This document shows positions 23,824 to 31,603 of a stretch of 32,210 bases of DNA, in pieces; positions within the stretch are counted from its first letter, which is position 1; each line of letters starts with the position of its first letter. The position numbers were made by a program, and so were the translations under genes. The notes below the pieces were generated by a model that did no database searches, had not been told where the DNA came from, and was given only the letters and a program-made list of their open reading frames with translations. Source of the stretch: Bradyrhizobium sp. STM 3809 (lineage in GTDB: Bacteria > Pseudomonadota > Alphaproteobacteria > Rhizobiales > Xanthobacteraceae); NCBI RefSeq assembly GCF_000239795.1, contig NZ_CAFJ01000747.1, positions 1 to 32,210 of the forward strand, read 5' to 3'.

Positions 23824-24150
23824 TCAATCGCAATGGATCTGTTGCCCGATTCGCCGGCATGACCTGCCGTCGCTGAAGTACGTCGTGTTGCCGATCGTCT
23901 GTGACGACGTGCCGTCGCTGAAATAGGTCTGGTTGCCGATCCGTTGCGAGCTTGTGCCGTCGCTGTTGTATATGGAACGCCCGACCTGCTGCGACGATGA
24001 GCCGTCGCTCCAATAGGTGGTGTCGCCGAGGCGCTGTCCGGACAGGCCGTTGTCGCAATGGACCTGGTTGCCGATCAACTGGCACGTCTCGGCCCGAGCT
24101 GCGGTCATCGCCGCCAGGCCGAGCGCGATCGCGAGACTCATGCGCATCAT
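23824..24150 (-). CDS. Secreted protein of 15-residue tandem repeats
   Basis: A 108-residue exported protein. The signal peptide ends about residue 20 (MTAARAE). The mature part is four 15-residue repeats plus a cap: QRLGDTTYWSDGSSS, QQVGRSIYNSDGTSS, QRIGNQTYFSDGTSS, QTIGNTTYFSDGRSC, then RRIGQQIHCD. A related degenerate unit (CQLIGNQVHCDNGLSG) precedes them. Each unit has the form (R/V/I)-G-x2-x-Y-x-S-D-G, which suggests a small beta-rich stack closed by Cys residues at both ends. GAGG lies seven bases before the ATG at 24150. Repeat proteins with this motif occur in other bacteria; no function is known to me. It is flanked by tRNA-Gly and the LysR gene. Confidence 0.85.
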   Translation of the reverse strand: MMRMSLAIALGLAAMTAARAETCQLIGNQVHCDNGLSGQRLGDTTYWSDGSSSQQVGRSIYNSDGTSSQRIGNQTYFSDGTSSQTIGNTTYFSDGRSCRRIGQQIHCD

Positions 24151-24239
24151 CTTGCATCCTCGTGTGTTGCAGCATTGAATCGCAACCTGGGCGGGCGCGC
24201 AACCTAAAGCGATCCTTGTCGTCCCAGTTTCAAGCGCGG

Positions 24240-25181
24240 CTACGACCTCGTCCTTCGTCTCGCCTCCGCCGCCCGGAACGCCCGCATCTGGCCGCTGAGG
24301 AAGCGCAGCAGGTGGCTGGCGGCCTGCGGCAGCTCGCGGCCGCGGCGGGTGATGACGCAGGCTTCGCTCGCGGCGAGCAGGCGATTGTCGATCGGCACGG
24401 CTTCGAGCGAGCCGTCGGCGAGGTCGGCGGCAATCGAGAACGCCGGCAGCAGCGTCAGGCCGAGGCCGCTCTTGACGAAATGGCGGAGCACGTTGATCGA
24501 GCTGGTGGTGAGCTTCGGCTGAAGCGCGATGTGCTCGGCGGCCTCGGCCATCGCCACGATCTGCCGTGTGCCGTAACTGCGATGCATCAGCCCCAGCGGA
24601 TGGTCGGCGAGCTCGCGCAGGCGCACCGGGCGGCCGGGCCGTGCCAGCGCGTGGTCCGGCGGCACGATCGCGCACAGCGGCTGTCGGCTCGCGGTGGCGA
24701 CGCGGATGCGCGGATCGGCTGACGGGTTGAACACGAGGCCGATGTGGTAGCGGTCCTCGGCGACGGCGTTGACGACCTCGTTGGTGCCGGCGAGGTCGAA
24801 CGCCATGGTCAGGTCCGGATGACGCTGCCAGAACCGGCCGAGCGGACCGGACATGAGGTCGCTGACGAAACCTTCGCCGAGCACGATGTCGACATGGCCG
24901 CGCTTTAGTCCCTGCAACTCACGCAGTTTGGCGACGGTGTCGGCCTGGTCGGCCTGCCACTGCCGGAAGCGCTCGACGAGCAAAGCGCCGGCTGCGGTGG
25001 CGCGGACGCCGCGGCTCAGCCGCTCGACCAGCGTCAGGCCGAGCTCTTTCTCCAGCAGCGCGATCTGGCGGCTGATCACCGAAGCGTTGATGTCGAGCGC
25101 ATCGGCTGCGGCGCGTACCGATCCGAGGCGGACGGTCTCGTGGAGATAATGCAGCCGGTGATGGTCGAGCAGGGCGGTCAC
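24240..25181 (-). CDS. LysR family transcriptional regulator
   Basis: A 313-residue LysR-type regulator. The winged helix-turn-helix is at about residues 8-65 (LHETVRLGSVRAAADALDI, VISRQIALLEKELGLTLVER), followed by the linker helix and the effector-binding domain (95-300, starting HVDIVLGEGFVSDL). The start is a GTG at 25181, with no ATG available. It is divergent from the dehydrogenase/amidohydrolase genes with 109 bases between starts, the classical layout for a LysR regulator of the neighbouring operon. A palindrome in this gap is the probable operator. The inducer is unknown; the operon's substrate or a breakdown product is the natural guess. Confidence 0.93.
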   Translation of the reverse strand: MTALLDHHRLHYLHETVRLGSVRAAADALDINASVISRQIALLEKELGLTLVERLSRGVRATAAGALLVERFRQWQADQADTVAKLRELQGLKRGHVDIVLGEGFVSDLMSGPLGRFWQRHPDLTMAFDLAGTNEVVNAVAEDRYHIGLVFNPSADPRIRVATASRQPLCAIVPPDHALARPGRPVRLRELADHPLGLMHRSYGTRQIVAMAEAAEHIALQPKLTTSSINVLRHFVKSGLGLTLLPAFSIAADLADGSLEAVPIDNRLLAASEACVITRRGRELPQAASHLLRFLSGQMRAFRAAEARRRTRS

Positions 25182-25197
25182 GGGCGATCCGAACAGC

Positions 25198-25214
25198 GTT
25201 GACTTGGAGTCAAC
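25198..25214. promoter_or_regulatory. Candidate LysR operator
   Basis: GTTGACT-TGG-AGTCAAC is a perfect 7-bp inverted repeat and contains the T-N11-A LysR core. It lies 17 bases upstream of the LysR start and 77 bases before the dehydrogenase start. GTTGAC could also act as a -35 box. Confidence 0.6.
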
Positions 25215-25290
25215 ACTAACGCCGCGGGCTGCTCATGTCTGCCGCAAAACGCGGCGGCTAGGCTTCCTTGGCAATGGCGCAGGAGGCCTC

Positions 25291-26172
25291 GTGACCACGA
25301 TCGGCATCATCGGACTTGGCAACATGGGGCGGGGCATGGCCGTGACGCTTAAGGGCGCGGGCTTCGCCGTCACCGGATACGACGCATCCGAAGCCACGCG
25401 GACCGCGCTCGCCGAAGAGGGCATAGTGATCGTGGACGGCATCGGCGCAGTCGTCGCCTCAGCCGATATCGTGATCCTGTCGCTACCGACCGCCGAGATT
25501 GTCGAGCGCGTGGTGGCGAGCGAGGGCGGCATCCTCGCGCATGCGAAAGCCGGTGTCGTCATCATCGACACCTCGACCTCTCACCCCGGGACCTCGCGCC
25601 GGCTCGCCGGCCTGCTGAAGGCGAACGGCATGGGCTTCGTCGATGCGCCGGTCAGCGGTGGGCCGAAGGGTGCCGCGACCGGCACCATGACGATGGTGAT
25701 CGGCGCCGCCGACGAGGATCTCGCGCGCGTGCTGCCGGTGCTGGAGAAGATGAGCGCCAAGCGCGTGCATGTCGGCGGCGTCGGCGCCGGCAACGTCGCC
25801 AAGATCGTCAACAATCTCCTCTGCGCCGCGCATCTGCTCACTGCTGCCGAGGCGCTGCGCATTGCCGGTGCCGCCGGCGTTAATGCCGAGCGGTTGCTCG
25901 AGGGCCTCAATGCCGGCTCCGGCCGCTCCGGCGTCACCCAGGTCAACGTGCCCAACTGGATCCTCAACGGCGCCTTCGATTCCGGCTTCACCATGCAGCT
26001 GATGCGCAAGGACGTCAGGCTGGCGGCGCAGTTCATCGGCGAGCTCGGCCTTGCCTTGCCGATGGCGGCGGACACCGCGCGCATCTGGGCGGACAGCGCC
26101 GGCAGCATCGCCGATCCCGAGGATTTCAACCGCATCGTCGAGCTTCAGCTCGGCCCGATCACCAAGCCGTGA
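25291..26172 (+). CDS. 3-hydroxyisobutyrate dehydrogenase family reductase
   Basis: A 293-residue beta-hydroxyacid dehydrogenase that interconverts a 3-hydroxy acid and a semialdehyde or keto acid with NAD(P). The Rossmann motif GLGNMGRGM is at residues 8-16, the substrate-binding signature DAPVSGGPKGAATGT at 118-132, and the catalytic Lys171 in GAGNVAKIVNN, with KDVRLA further on. Substrates of the family include 3-hydroxyisobutyrate, tartronate and 3-hydroxypropionate; this one cannot be specified. The GTG at 25291 has a full AGGAGG four bases upstream, which decides the start over the open frame from 25204. It is first in the run of catabolic genes; the aldehyde dehydrogenase begins 12 bases after it. 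Confidence 0.92.
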   Translation: MTTIGIIGLGNMGRGMAVTLKGAGFAVTGYDASEATRTALAEEGIVIVDGIGAVVASADIVILSLPTAEIVERVVASEGGILAHAKAGVVIIDTSTSHPGTSRRLAGLLKANGMGFVDAPVSGGPKGAATGTMTMVIGAADEDLARVLPVLEKMSAKRVHVGGVGAGNVAKIVNNLLCAAHLLTAAEALRIAGAAGVNAERLLEGLNAGSGRSGVTQVNVPNWILNGAFDSGFTMQLMRKDVRLAAQFIGELGLALPMAADTARIWADSAGSIADPEDFNRIVELQLGPITKP

Positions 26173-26183
26173 GGGCGCAAGCC

Positions 26184-27713
26184 ATGACCCACTTCATCGA
26201 TCCCCGCCTGCGCGACGCGGCGCTGCCGTTCTGGCCTGAATTCGAGACCATCGGCTCGCATGTCGGCGGTGAGCTCGTCATCGGCACCGGCGCGACGGTC
26301 TCGGTCAACGATCCCGCCACCGGGCAGTTGCTGTTCAGCTATTCCGACGCCGGCGCTGACGTCGCCGTGAAGGCCGCGGCGGCGGCCACGGCGGGGCAGG
26401 CGGAATGGGCACGCATCACCGCCGCGGGCCGTGGCCGCGTCATGCAGGCGGTGGCACGCGCGATCCTCGCAGCGGCCGAACCGCTGGCGCAGCTGGAAGC
26501 GCTGTCCGCCGGCAAGCCGATCCGCGACACAAGAGGCGAGGTCGCCAAGGTCGCGGAGATGTTCGAGTACTATGCGGGCTGGGCCGACAAATTCCACGGC
26601 GAGGTCATTCCCGTGCCGTCGAGCCATCTCAACTACACGAGGCGCGAGCCGATGGGCGTCGTGCTGCAGATCACGCCGTGGAATGCGCCCGTGTTCACCG
26701 CCGGCTGGCAGATCGCGCCGGCGATCAGCATGGGCAATGCCGTGCTGCTGAAGCCGTCCGAATTGACTCCGTTGACATCGCTGGCGCTCGCGGTCGTCGC
26801 CGAACGTGCGGGCCTGCCGAAGGGCGTCGTCAACGTGCTCGCGGGCTTCGGCCACACGACGGGGCAGGCGGGGCTCGCGCAGCCCGCGGTGAAGAAGGTC
26901 GTCTTCGTCGGCTCGGTGCCGACGGGGCGGCTGATCGGCGAGGCGGCGGCGCGGCGGCTGGTGCCGTCGGTGCTCGAGCTCGGCGGCAAGTCGGCCAACA
27001 TCGTGTTCGCCGATGCCGATCTCGAACGCGCCGCGATCGGCGCGCAGGCGGCGATCTTCGGCGGCGCCGGGCAGAGCTGCGTCGCCGGCTCGCGGCTGCT
27101 GGTGCAGAGCGCGGTGTACGACCGCTTCGTCGATCTCGTGGCGCAAGGGGCAGTGAAGATCAGATGCGGCGATCCGCTGTCGGCGGAGACCGAGATCGGG
27201 CCGATCAACAATGCCAGGCAATATGACCACGTGCTGTCGCTGATCCGCGAAGGCGCGGCGGAGGGCGCGGAGATCGTGGCCGGCAGCCACGGTGAGAGCG
27301 GGGGCGGCGGCTACTACGTGAAGCCCACGGTGCTCAAGAACGTCACCAACGCGATGGGCATCGCGCGCAAGGAGGTGTTCGGACCGGTCGTCGCCGCGAT
27401 CCGCTTCGAGACCGAGGAGGAGGCGATCGCGATCGCCAATGACAGCGAGTTCGGTCTTGCCGGCGCGGTGTGGACGAGGGACGTCGCGCGCGCGCATCGC
27501 GTCGCCGCGCAGGTTAAGGCCGGCACGTTCTGGATCAACGCCTACAAGACCATCAACGTCGCCTCGCCGTTCGGCGGCTACAACAACAGCGGCCACGGCC
27601 GCTCCTCCGGTGTCGAGGCGCTGTACGAATACACGCAGGTGAAGAGCGTCTGGGTCGAGACCGCGGCCGAGCCAGCGATCGCGTTCGGCTACGCACCCGG
27701 CTTGCGCGATTGA
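26184..27713 (+). CDS. NAD(P)-dependent aldehyde dehydrogenase
   Basis: A 509-residue member of the aldehyde dehydrogenase superfamily, oxidising an aldehyde to its acid. PWNAPV (165-170) marks the cofactor site, FVGSVPTGR the nucleotide fold, Glu265 in VLELGGKSANIV the general base, and Cys299 in GGAGQSCVAGSRL the nucleophile. The end GHGRSSGVEALYEYTQVKSV is typical. It does not carry a CoA-dependent methylmalonate-semialdehyde signature that I can see, and is closer to betaine/hydroxymuconic-type enzymes. The ATG at 26184 has GAGGGC upstream; the alternative GTG at 26169 overlaps the previous stop. It is almost certainly co-transcribed with the reductase. Confidence 0.95.
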   Translation: MTHFIDPRLRDAALPFWPEFETIGSHVGGELVIGTGATVSVNDPATGQLLFSYSDAGADVAVKAAAAATAGQAEWARITAAGRGRVMQAVARAILAAAEPLAQLEALSAGKPIRDTRGEVAKVAEMFEYYAGWADKFHGEVIPVPSSHLNYTRREPMGVVLQITPWNAPVFTAGWQIAPAISMGNAVLLKPSELTPLTSLALAVVAERAGLPKGVVNVLAGFGHTTGQAGLAQPAVKKVVFVGSVPTGRLIGEAAARRLVPSVLELGGKSANIVFADADLERAAIGAQAAIFGGAGQSCVAGSRLLVQSAVYDRFVDLVAQGAVKIRCGDPLSAETEIGPINNARQYDHVLSLIREGAAEGAEIVAGSHGESGGGGYYVKPTVLKNVTNAMGIARKEVFGPVVAAIRFETEEEAIAIANDSEFGLAGAVWTRDVARAHRVAAQVKAGTFWINAYKTINVASPFGGYNNSGHGRSSGVEALYEYTQVKSVWVETAAEPAIAFGYAPGLRD

Positions 27714-27786
27714 GCCCGCATGGCATGATGAGTGCAGGAGCAGCGCACCCGGTGACCCCAATAGTTCCGGAATAAGGAACAGATTC

Positions 27787-28743
27787 ATGCCGCGCTTCGT
27801 CAACGTTGCCATCGGCCAGCTTGGACCCATCGCCAAGAGCGAGCAGCGTCCAGCCGTCGTTGCAAGGCTGATGGCGTTGATGCGCCAGGCGCACGCCAAT
27901 GGCTGCGATCTCATCGTCTATCCCGAGCTCGCGCTGACGACCTTCTTCCCGCGCTGGTACATGGAAGATCAGGCCGAGATCGACACATATTTCGAGCGCG
28001 AGATGCCCGGGCCGGAGACGCAGGCGCTGTTCGCGCTTGCGAAGGAGCTGCGCATCGGCTTCTGCCTTGGCTATGCCGAGTTGACGGTCGAAGATGGCGT
28101 CGTCCACCGCTACAACACGGCCATTCTCGTCGATAGAGCGGGCGCCATCGTCTCCAAATACCGCAAGGTGCATCTGCCGGGGCATGCCGAGTACGAGCCG
28201 TGGCGCAAGTTCCAGCATCTGGAAAAACGCTATTTCGAGCCGGGCCGGAATTTCGGCGTGGTGGACGCCTTCGGCGGTGTCATCGGCATGGCGATCTGCA
28301 ACGACCGCCGCTGGCCCGAGACCTATCGCGTGATGGGCCTTGATGGCGTCGAGATGGTGCTGATCGGCTACAACACGCCGGTGCACAATCCGCCCGCGCC
28401 GGAGCACGACGATCTCTCGCTGTTCCACAACCGCCTCGTAATGCAGTCCGGTGCCTATCAGAACGGCACCTGGGTGATCGGCGTGGCGAAAGGCGGCATC
28501 GAGGAGGGCGTCGACCACATCGCCGGCAGCTGCATCATCGCACCCTCCGGCGAGATCGTCGCGGCCTGCGCCACCAAGGGCGACGAGATCGCGCTGGCCC
28601 GCTGCGATCTCGACCTGTGCAAGTCCTACAAGCAGACGATCTTCAATTTCGACGTCCATCGCCAGCCCGGGGCCTACGGCATGATCGTCGAACGCAAGGG
28701 CGAAAGGCTGATGGCCGATGGTTCGCTGGTGAAGACGCAATGA
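27787..28743 (+). CDS. N-carbamoyl-D-amino acid amidohydrolase
   Basis: A 318-residue nitrilase-superfamily enzyme very close to the Agrobacterium D-carbamoylase. The triad is Glu47 (VYPELALTTFFPRWY), Lys127 (KYRKVHLPGH) and Cys171 (AICNDRRWPE), at nearly the same positions as in that enzyme (47, 127, 172). Further shared blocks are EMPGPE, FQHLEKRYFEPG, GYNTPVHNPP and QNGTWVIG. It hydrolyses N-carbamoyl-D-amino acids to the D-amino acid, CO2 and ammonia, usually after a hydantoinase. No hydantoinase is in the window; one may lie beyond the transporter. AAGGAAC precedes the ATG. The gap to the previous gene is 73 bases. Confidence 0.92.
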   Translation: MPRFVNVAIGQLGPIAKSEQRPAVVARLMALMRQAHANGCDLIVYPELALTTFFPRWYMEDQAEIDTYFEREMPGPETQALFALAKELRIGFCLGYAELTVEDGVVHRYNTAILVDRAGAIVSKYRKVHLPGHAEYEPWRKFQHLEKRYFEPGRNFGVVDAFGGVIGMAICNDRRWPETYRVMGLDGVEMVLIGYNTPVHNPPAPEHDDLSLFHNRLVMQSGAYQNGTWVIGVAKGGIEEGVDHIAGSCIIAPSGEIVAACATKGDEIALARCDLDLCKSYKQTIFNFDVHRQPGAYGMIVERKGERLMADGSLVKTQ

Positions 28744-28763
28744 TCGGCCCTCATCTCTCCCCA

Positions 28764-28918
28764 CGTCATTCCGGGGCATCGCGCAGCGATGAGCCCGGAA
28801 TCCATAACCACAGGCGGACGTGTGAGGCATGCGAGTGGTGACGTCCCGCCCCTCCAACGCGCGCCTGTGGTTATGGATTCCGGGCTCGCGCCGCTGCGCG
28901 GCACGCCCCGGAATGACG
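28764..28918. repeat. Family A paired-hairpin repeat, copy 2
   Basis: A 155-base inverted repeat opening CGTCATTCCGGGGC and closing GCCCCGGAATGACG. The inner arms are GAATCCATAACCACAGG and CCTGTGGTTATGGATTC. It lies within the 302-base gap between the amidohydrolase and the binding-protein gene, so it may attenuate or separate their transcription. The remainder of the gap (28919-29045) holds no gene that I recognise. Confidence 0.88.
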
Positions 28919-29045
28919 AGAGGAGAGAGACAGCCTTGCGCCACGTGCCTCATTTGCGTTCAAATGAATGCACTCCATGCGCATGGCATGCGCCTTGCTT
29001 ACAATTTCGGCAATTGAACTCAAGCAGCTTGCATCAGGAGCAACC

Positions 29046-30647
29046 ATGGATCGCAGAACGGTATTGAAGGGATTGGCGGGCGCGGGTGGTCTGGCGCTGA
29101 CGGGATTTGCGGCGCCGGCGATCGCGCAAGGCGCCTCCGCGCGTACCTTGCGCTTTGTGCCGCAGGCCAATCTCGCCAATTTCGATCCGATCTGGGGCAC
29201 GCAATATGTCGTGCGCAACGCGGCCGCGATGGTGTGGGACACGCTCTACGGCATCGACGACAAGTTCGTGCCGCAGCGCCAGATGGTGGAGTCCGAAGAG
29301 GTCTCGTCCGACGGCCTGACCTGGACCTTCAAGCTGCGTCCCGGCCTAAAATTCCACGACGGCGAGCCGGTGCTGGCCAAGGACGTCGTCGCCAGCCTGA
29401 CGCGCTGGTCCGCGCGGGACCCGATGGGCCTGATGCTGAAGGCGATCCAGAACGAGCTCACCGCGGTCGACGACAAGACCTTCAAATGGGTGCTGAAGCA
29501 GCCCTATCCGAAGATGCTGTTCGCGCTCGGCAAGGGCAACGCACCCTGCGCCTTCGTGATGCCCGAGCGCATCGCGCAGACCGATCCGTTCAAGCAGATG
29601 TCCGAATATGTCGGCTCCGGCCCGTTCAAATTCGCCAAGGGCGAATGGGTGCCGGGCGCGAAAGCCGTGTTCGAGAAGTTCGCCGACTACGTGCCGCGCG
29701 ACGAGAAGCCGGTGTGGCTCGCCGGCGGCAAGAAGGTGCTGGTCGACCGCGTCGAATGGGTGATCATGCCCGATCCCGCGACGGCCGCGGCCGCGCTGCA
29801 GAACGGCGAGGTCGACTGGTGGGAGAATCCGATCACCGATCTCGTGCCGGTGCTGAAGGGCAACAAGAACATCGGCGTCGACATCGGCGATCCCCTCGGA
29901 AATGTCGGCTCGTTCCGCATGAACCATTTGCATGCGCCGTTCAACAACGTGAAGGCGCGCCAGGCCATCCTGATGGCGCTGAGCCAGGAAGACTACATGC
30001 GCGCGCTGGTCGGCGACGAGAACGCGCTGTGGAAGCCGCTGCCGGGCTTCTTCACGCCGGACACGCCGCTCTACACCGAGGCCGGCGGCGAGATCCTCAA
30101 GGGCAAGCGCGACTTCGCCGGAGCGAAGAAGCTCTTGGAGGAGGCGGGCTACAAGGGCGAGCCGATCACCTGCGTGGTCGCGCAGGACCAGCCGATCACC
30201 AAGGCGTTCGGCGACGTCACCGCAGATCTCCTGAAGAAGCTCGGCATGACCGTCGACTTCGTCGCCACCGACTGGGGCACGGTCGGCGCCCGGCGCGCGC
30301 AGAAGACGCCGCCGAGCCAAGGCGGCTGGCACATGTTCCACACCTGGCACGCGGGGGCCGACTGCATCAATCCGGCCGCCTACACCGCGCTGCGCGCCAA
30401 TGGCGACAAGGCCTGGTTCGGCTGGCCGACCAGCGAGAAGGTCGAGACCGAGATCACCAACTGGTTCAACGCGAAGTCGCTGGACGAGGAGAAGACGGTT
30501 GCGGCGCGCATCAACAAGGCGGCGCTGGAGGACGTGGTGTTCGCGCCGACCGGCTTCTTCCTCGGCTACACCGCGTGGCGCAAAAACGTCTCCGGCGTGA
30601 CCAAGGGACCGATCCCGCTGTTCTGGGGCGTGTCGAAGACGGCGTGA
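29046..30647 (+). CDS. ABC transporter peptide/substrate-binding protein
   Basis: A 533-residue periplasmic binding protein of the DppA/OppA family (SBP_bac_5). The N-terminus MDRRTVLKGLAGAGGLALTG is a twin-arginine signal (RR-x-x-L-K) cleaved near AIAQG. The mature chain has family blocks near the start (FDPIWGTQY, MVWDTLYG), WTFKLRPGLKFHDGEPV (about 98-114), YVGSGPFKF and GFFTPDTPLY. This family carries di- and oligopeptides but also opines, nickel and glutathione. Given the neighbour, N-carbamoyl or other amino-acid derivatives are a reasonable guess. AGGAGC precedes the ATG at 29046. Two permease genes follow closely. Confidence 0.94.
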   Translation: MDRRTVLKGLAGAGGLALTGFAAPAIAQGASARTLRFVPQANLANFDPIWGTQYVVRNAAAMVWDTLYGIDDKFVPQRQMVESEEVSSDGLTWTFKLRPGLKFHDGEPVLAKDVVASLTRWSARDPMGLMLKAIQNELTAVDDKTFKWVLKQPYPKMLFALGKGNAPCAFVMPERIAQTDPFKQMSEYVGSGPFKFAKGEWVPGAKAVFEKFADYVPRDEKPVWLAGGKKVLVDRVEWVIMPDPATAAAALQNGEVDWWENPITDLVPVLKGNKNIGVDIGDPLGNVGSFRMNHLHAPFNNVKARQAILMALSQEDYMRALVGDENALWKPLPGFFTPDTPLYTEAGGEILKGKRDFAGAKKLLEEAGYKGEPITCVVAQDQPITKAFGDVTADLLKKLGMTVDFVATDWGTVGARRAQKTPPSQGGWHMFHTWHAGADCINPAAYTALRANGDKAWFGWPTSEKVETEITNWFNAKSLDEEKTVAARINKAALEDVVFAPTGFFLGYTAWRKNVSGVTKGPIPLFWGVSKTA

Positions 30648-30661
30648 GGCACTGACAACTC

Positions 30662-31603
30662 ATGCTGAGCTATGCGCTCCGACGCGTGCTGTCGACCCTG
30701 CCCGTGATGGCGATCGTCGCGCTGTTCGTCTTCAGCCTGCTGTACATCGCGCCGGGCGATCCGGCCGTCGTCATCGCCGGCGACCAGGCGAGCCCGGCGG
30801 ACGTCGAGCGCATCAGAGCCAATCTCGGACTGGACCAGCCCTTCCTGGTCCAGTTCGGCAGCTGGGTGTGGCGCCTCCTGCACTTCGACCTGGGCACCTC
30901 GATCTTCACCAATCTCCCGGTGGCCGCGATGATCGCCCAGCGCATCGAGCCGACCCTGTCGCTGATGATGGTGACGTTGGTCCTCACCATCCTCATCGCG
31001 GTGCCGCTCGGCGTGATCGCGGCGTGGAAGGCGGGCACCTGGATCGATCGCGTGATCATGGCCTTCGCCGTGTTCGGCTTCTCGGTGCCGGTGTTCGTGG
31101 TCGGCTACATTCTCGCCTACGTGTTCGCGCTGAAGTTCGACCTCTTGCCGGTGCAGGGCTACACGCCGCTCGCGCAAGGGTTCTGGCCGTGGCTGCAGAA
31201 CCTGATCCTGCCTGCGGTGGCGCTCGGCTGCGTCTACATCGCGCTGATCGCGCGCATCACCCGCGCCGCGATGCTCGAGGTGCTGCAGCAGGACTACATC
31301 CGCACCGCACGCGCCAAGGGCCTGGGGCAGGGCGGCATCCTGTTCATCCATGCGCTGAAGAACGCCGCGGTGCCGATCGTCACCGTGGTCGGCATCGGCA
31401 TCGCGCTTTTGATCGGCGGCGCCGTGGTCACCGAAAGCGTGTTCGCGATTCCTGGCCTCGGCCGTCTCACCATCGACGCCATCCTGCGCCGTGACTATCC
31501 GGTGATCCAGGGCATCGTGCTGCTGTTCAGCTTCGTCTACGTGCTCGTCAATCTCCTGATCGACATCACCTACACCCTGGTCGACCCGAGGATCCGCTAT
31601 TGA
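30662..31603 (+). CDS. ABC transporter permease (DppB type)
   Basis: A 313-residue inner-membrane permease with six helices. It opens MLSYALRRVLSTLPVMAIVA, with the usual GDPAVVIAG and IRANLGLDQPFLVQF regions between helices 1 and 2. The cytoplasmic EAA loop reads YIRTARAKGLGQGGILFIHA. The end VYVLVNLLIDITYTLVDPRI is characteristic of DppB/OppB. It forms the channel with the downstream DppC-type permease. The ATG lies 14 bases after the binding-protein stop, so the two are one operon. Its stop overlaps the start of the next gene. Confidence 0.95.
   Translation: MLSYALRRVLSTLPVMAIVALFVFSLLYIAPGDPAVVIAGDQASPADVERIRANLGLDQPFLVQFGSWVWRLLHFDLGTSIFTNLPVAAMIAQRIEPTLSLMMVTLVLTILIAVPLGVIAAWKAGTWIDRVIMAFAVFGFSVPVFVVGYILAYVFALKFDLLPVQGYTPLAQGFWPWLQNLILPAVALGCVYIALIARITRAAMLEVLQQDYIRTARAKGLGQGGILFIHALKNAAVPIVTVVGIGIALLIGGAVVTESVFAIPGLGRLTIDAILRRDYPVIQGIVLLFSFVYVLVNLLIDITYTLVDPRIRY

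Noticed and set aside
26145-27914. 589-codon minus-strand open frame
   Set aside because: Antisense shadow of the aldehyde dehydrogenase, whose catalytic Cys and Glu motifs are clear.
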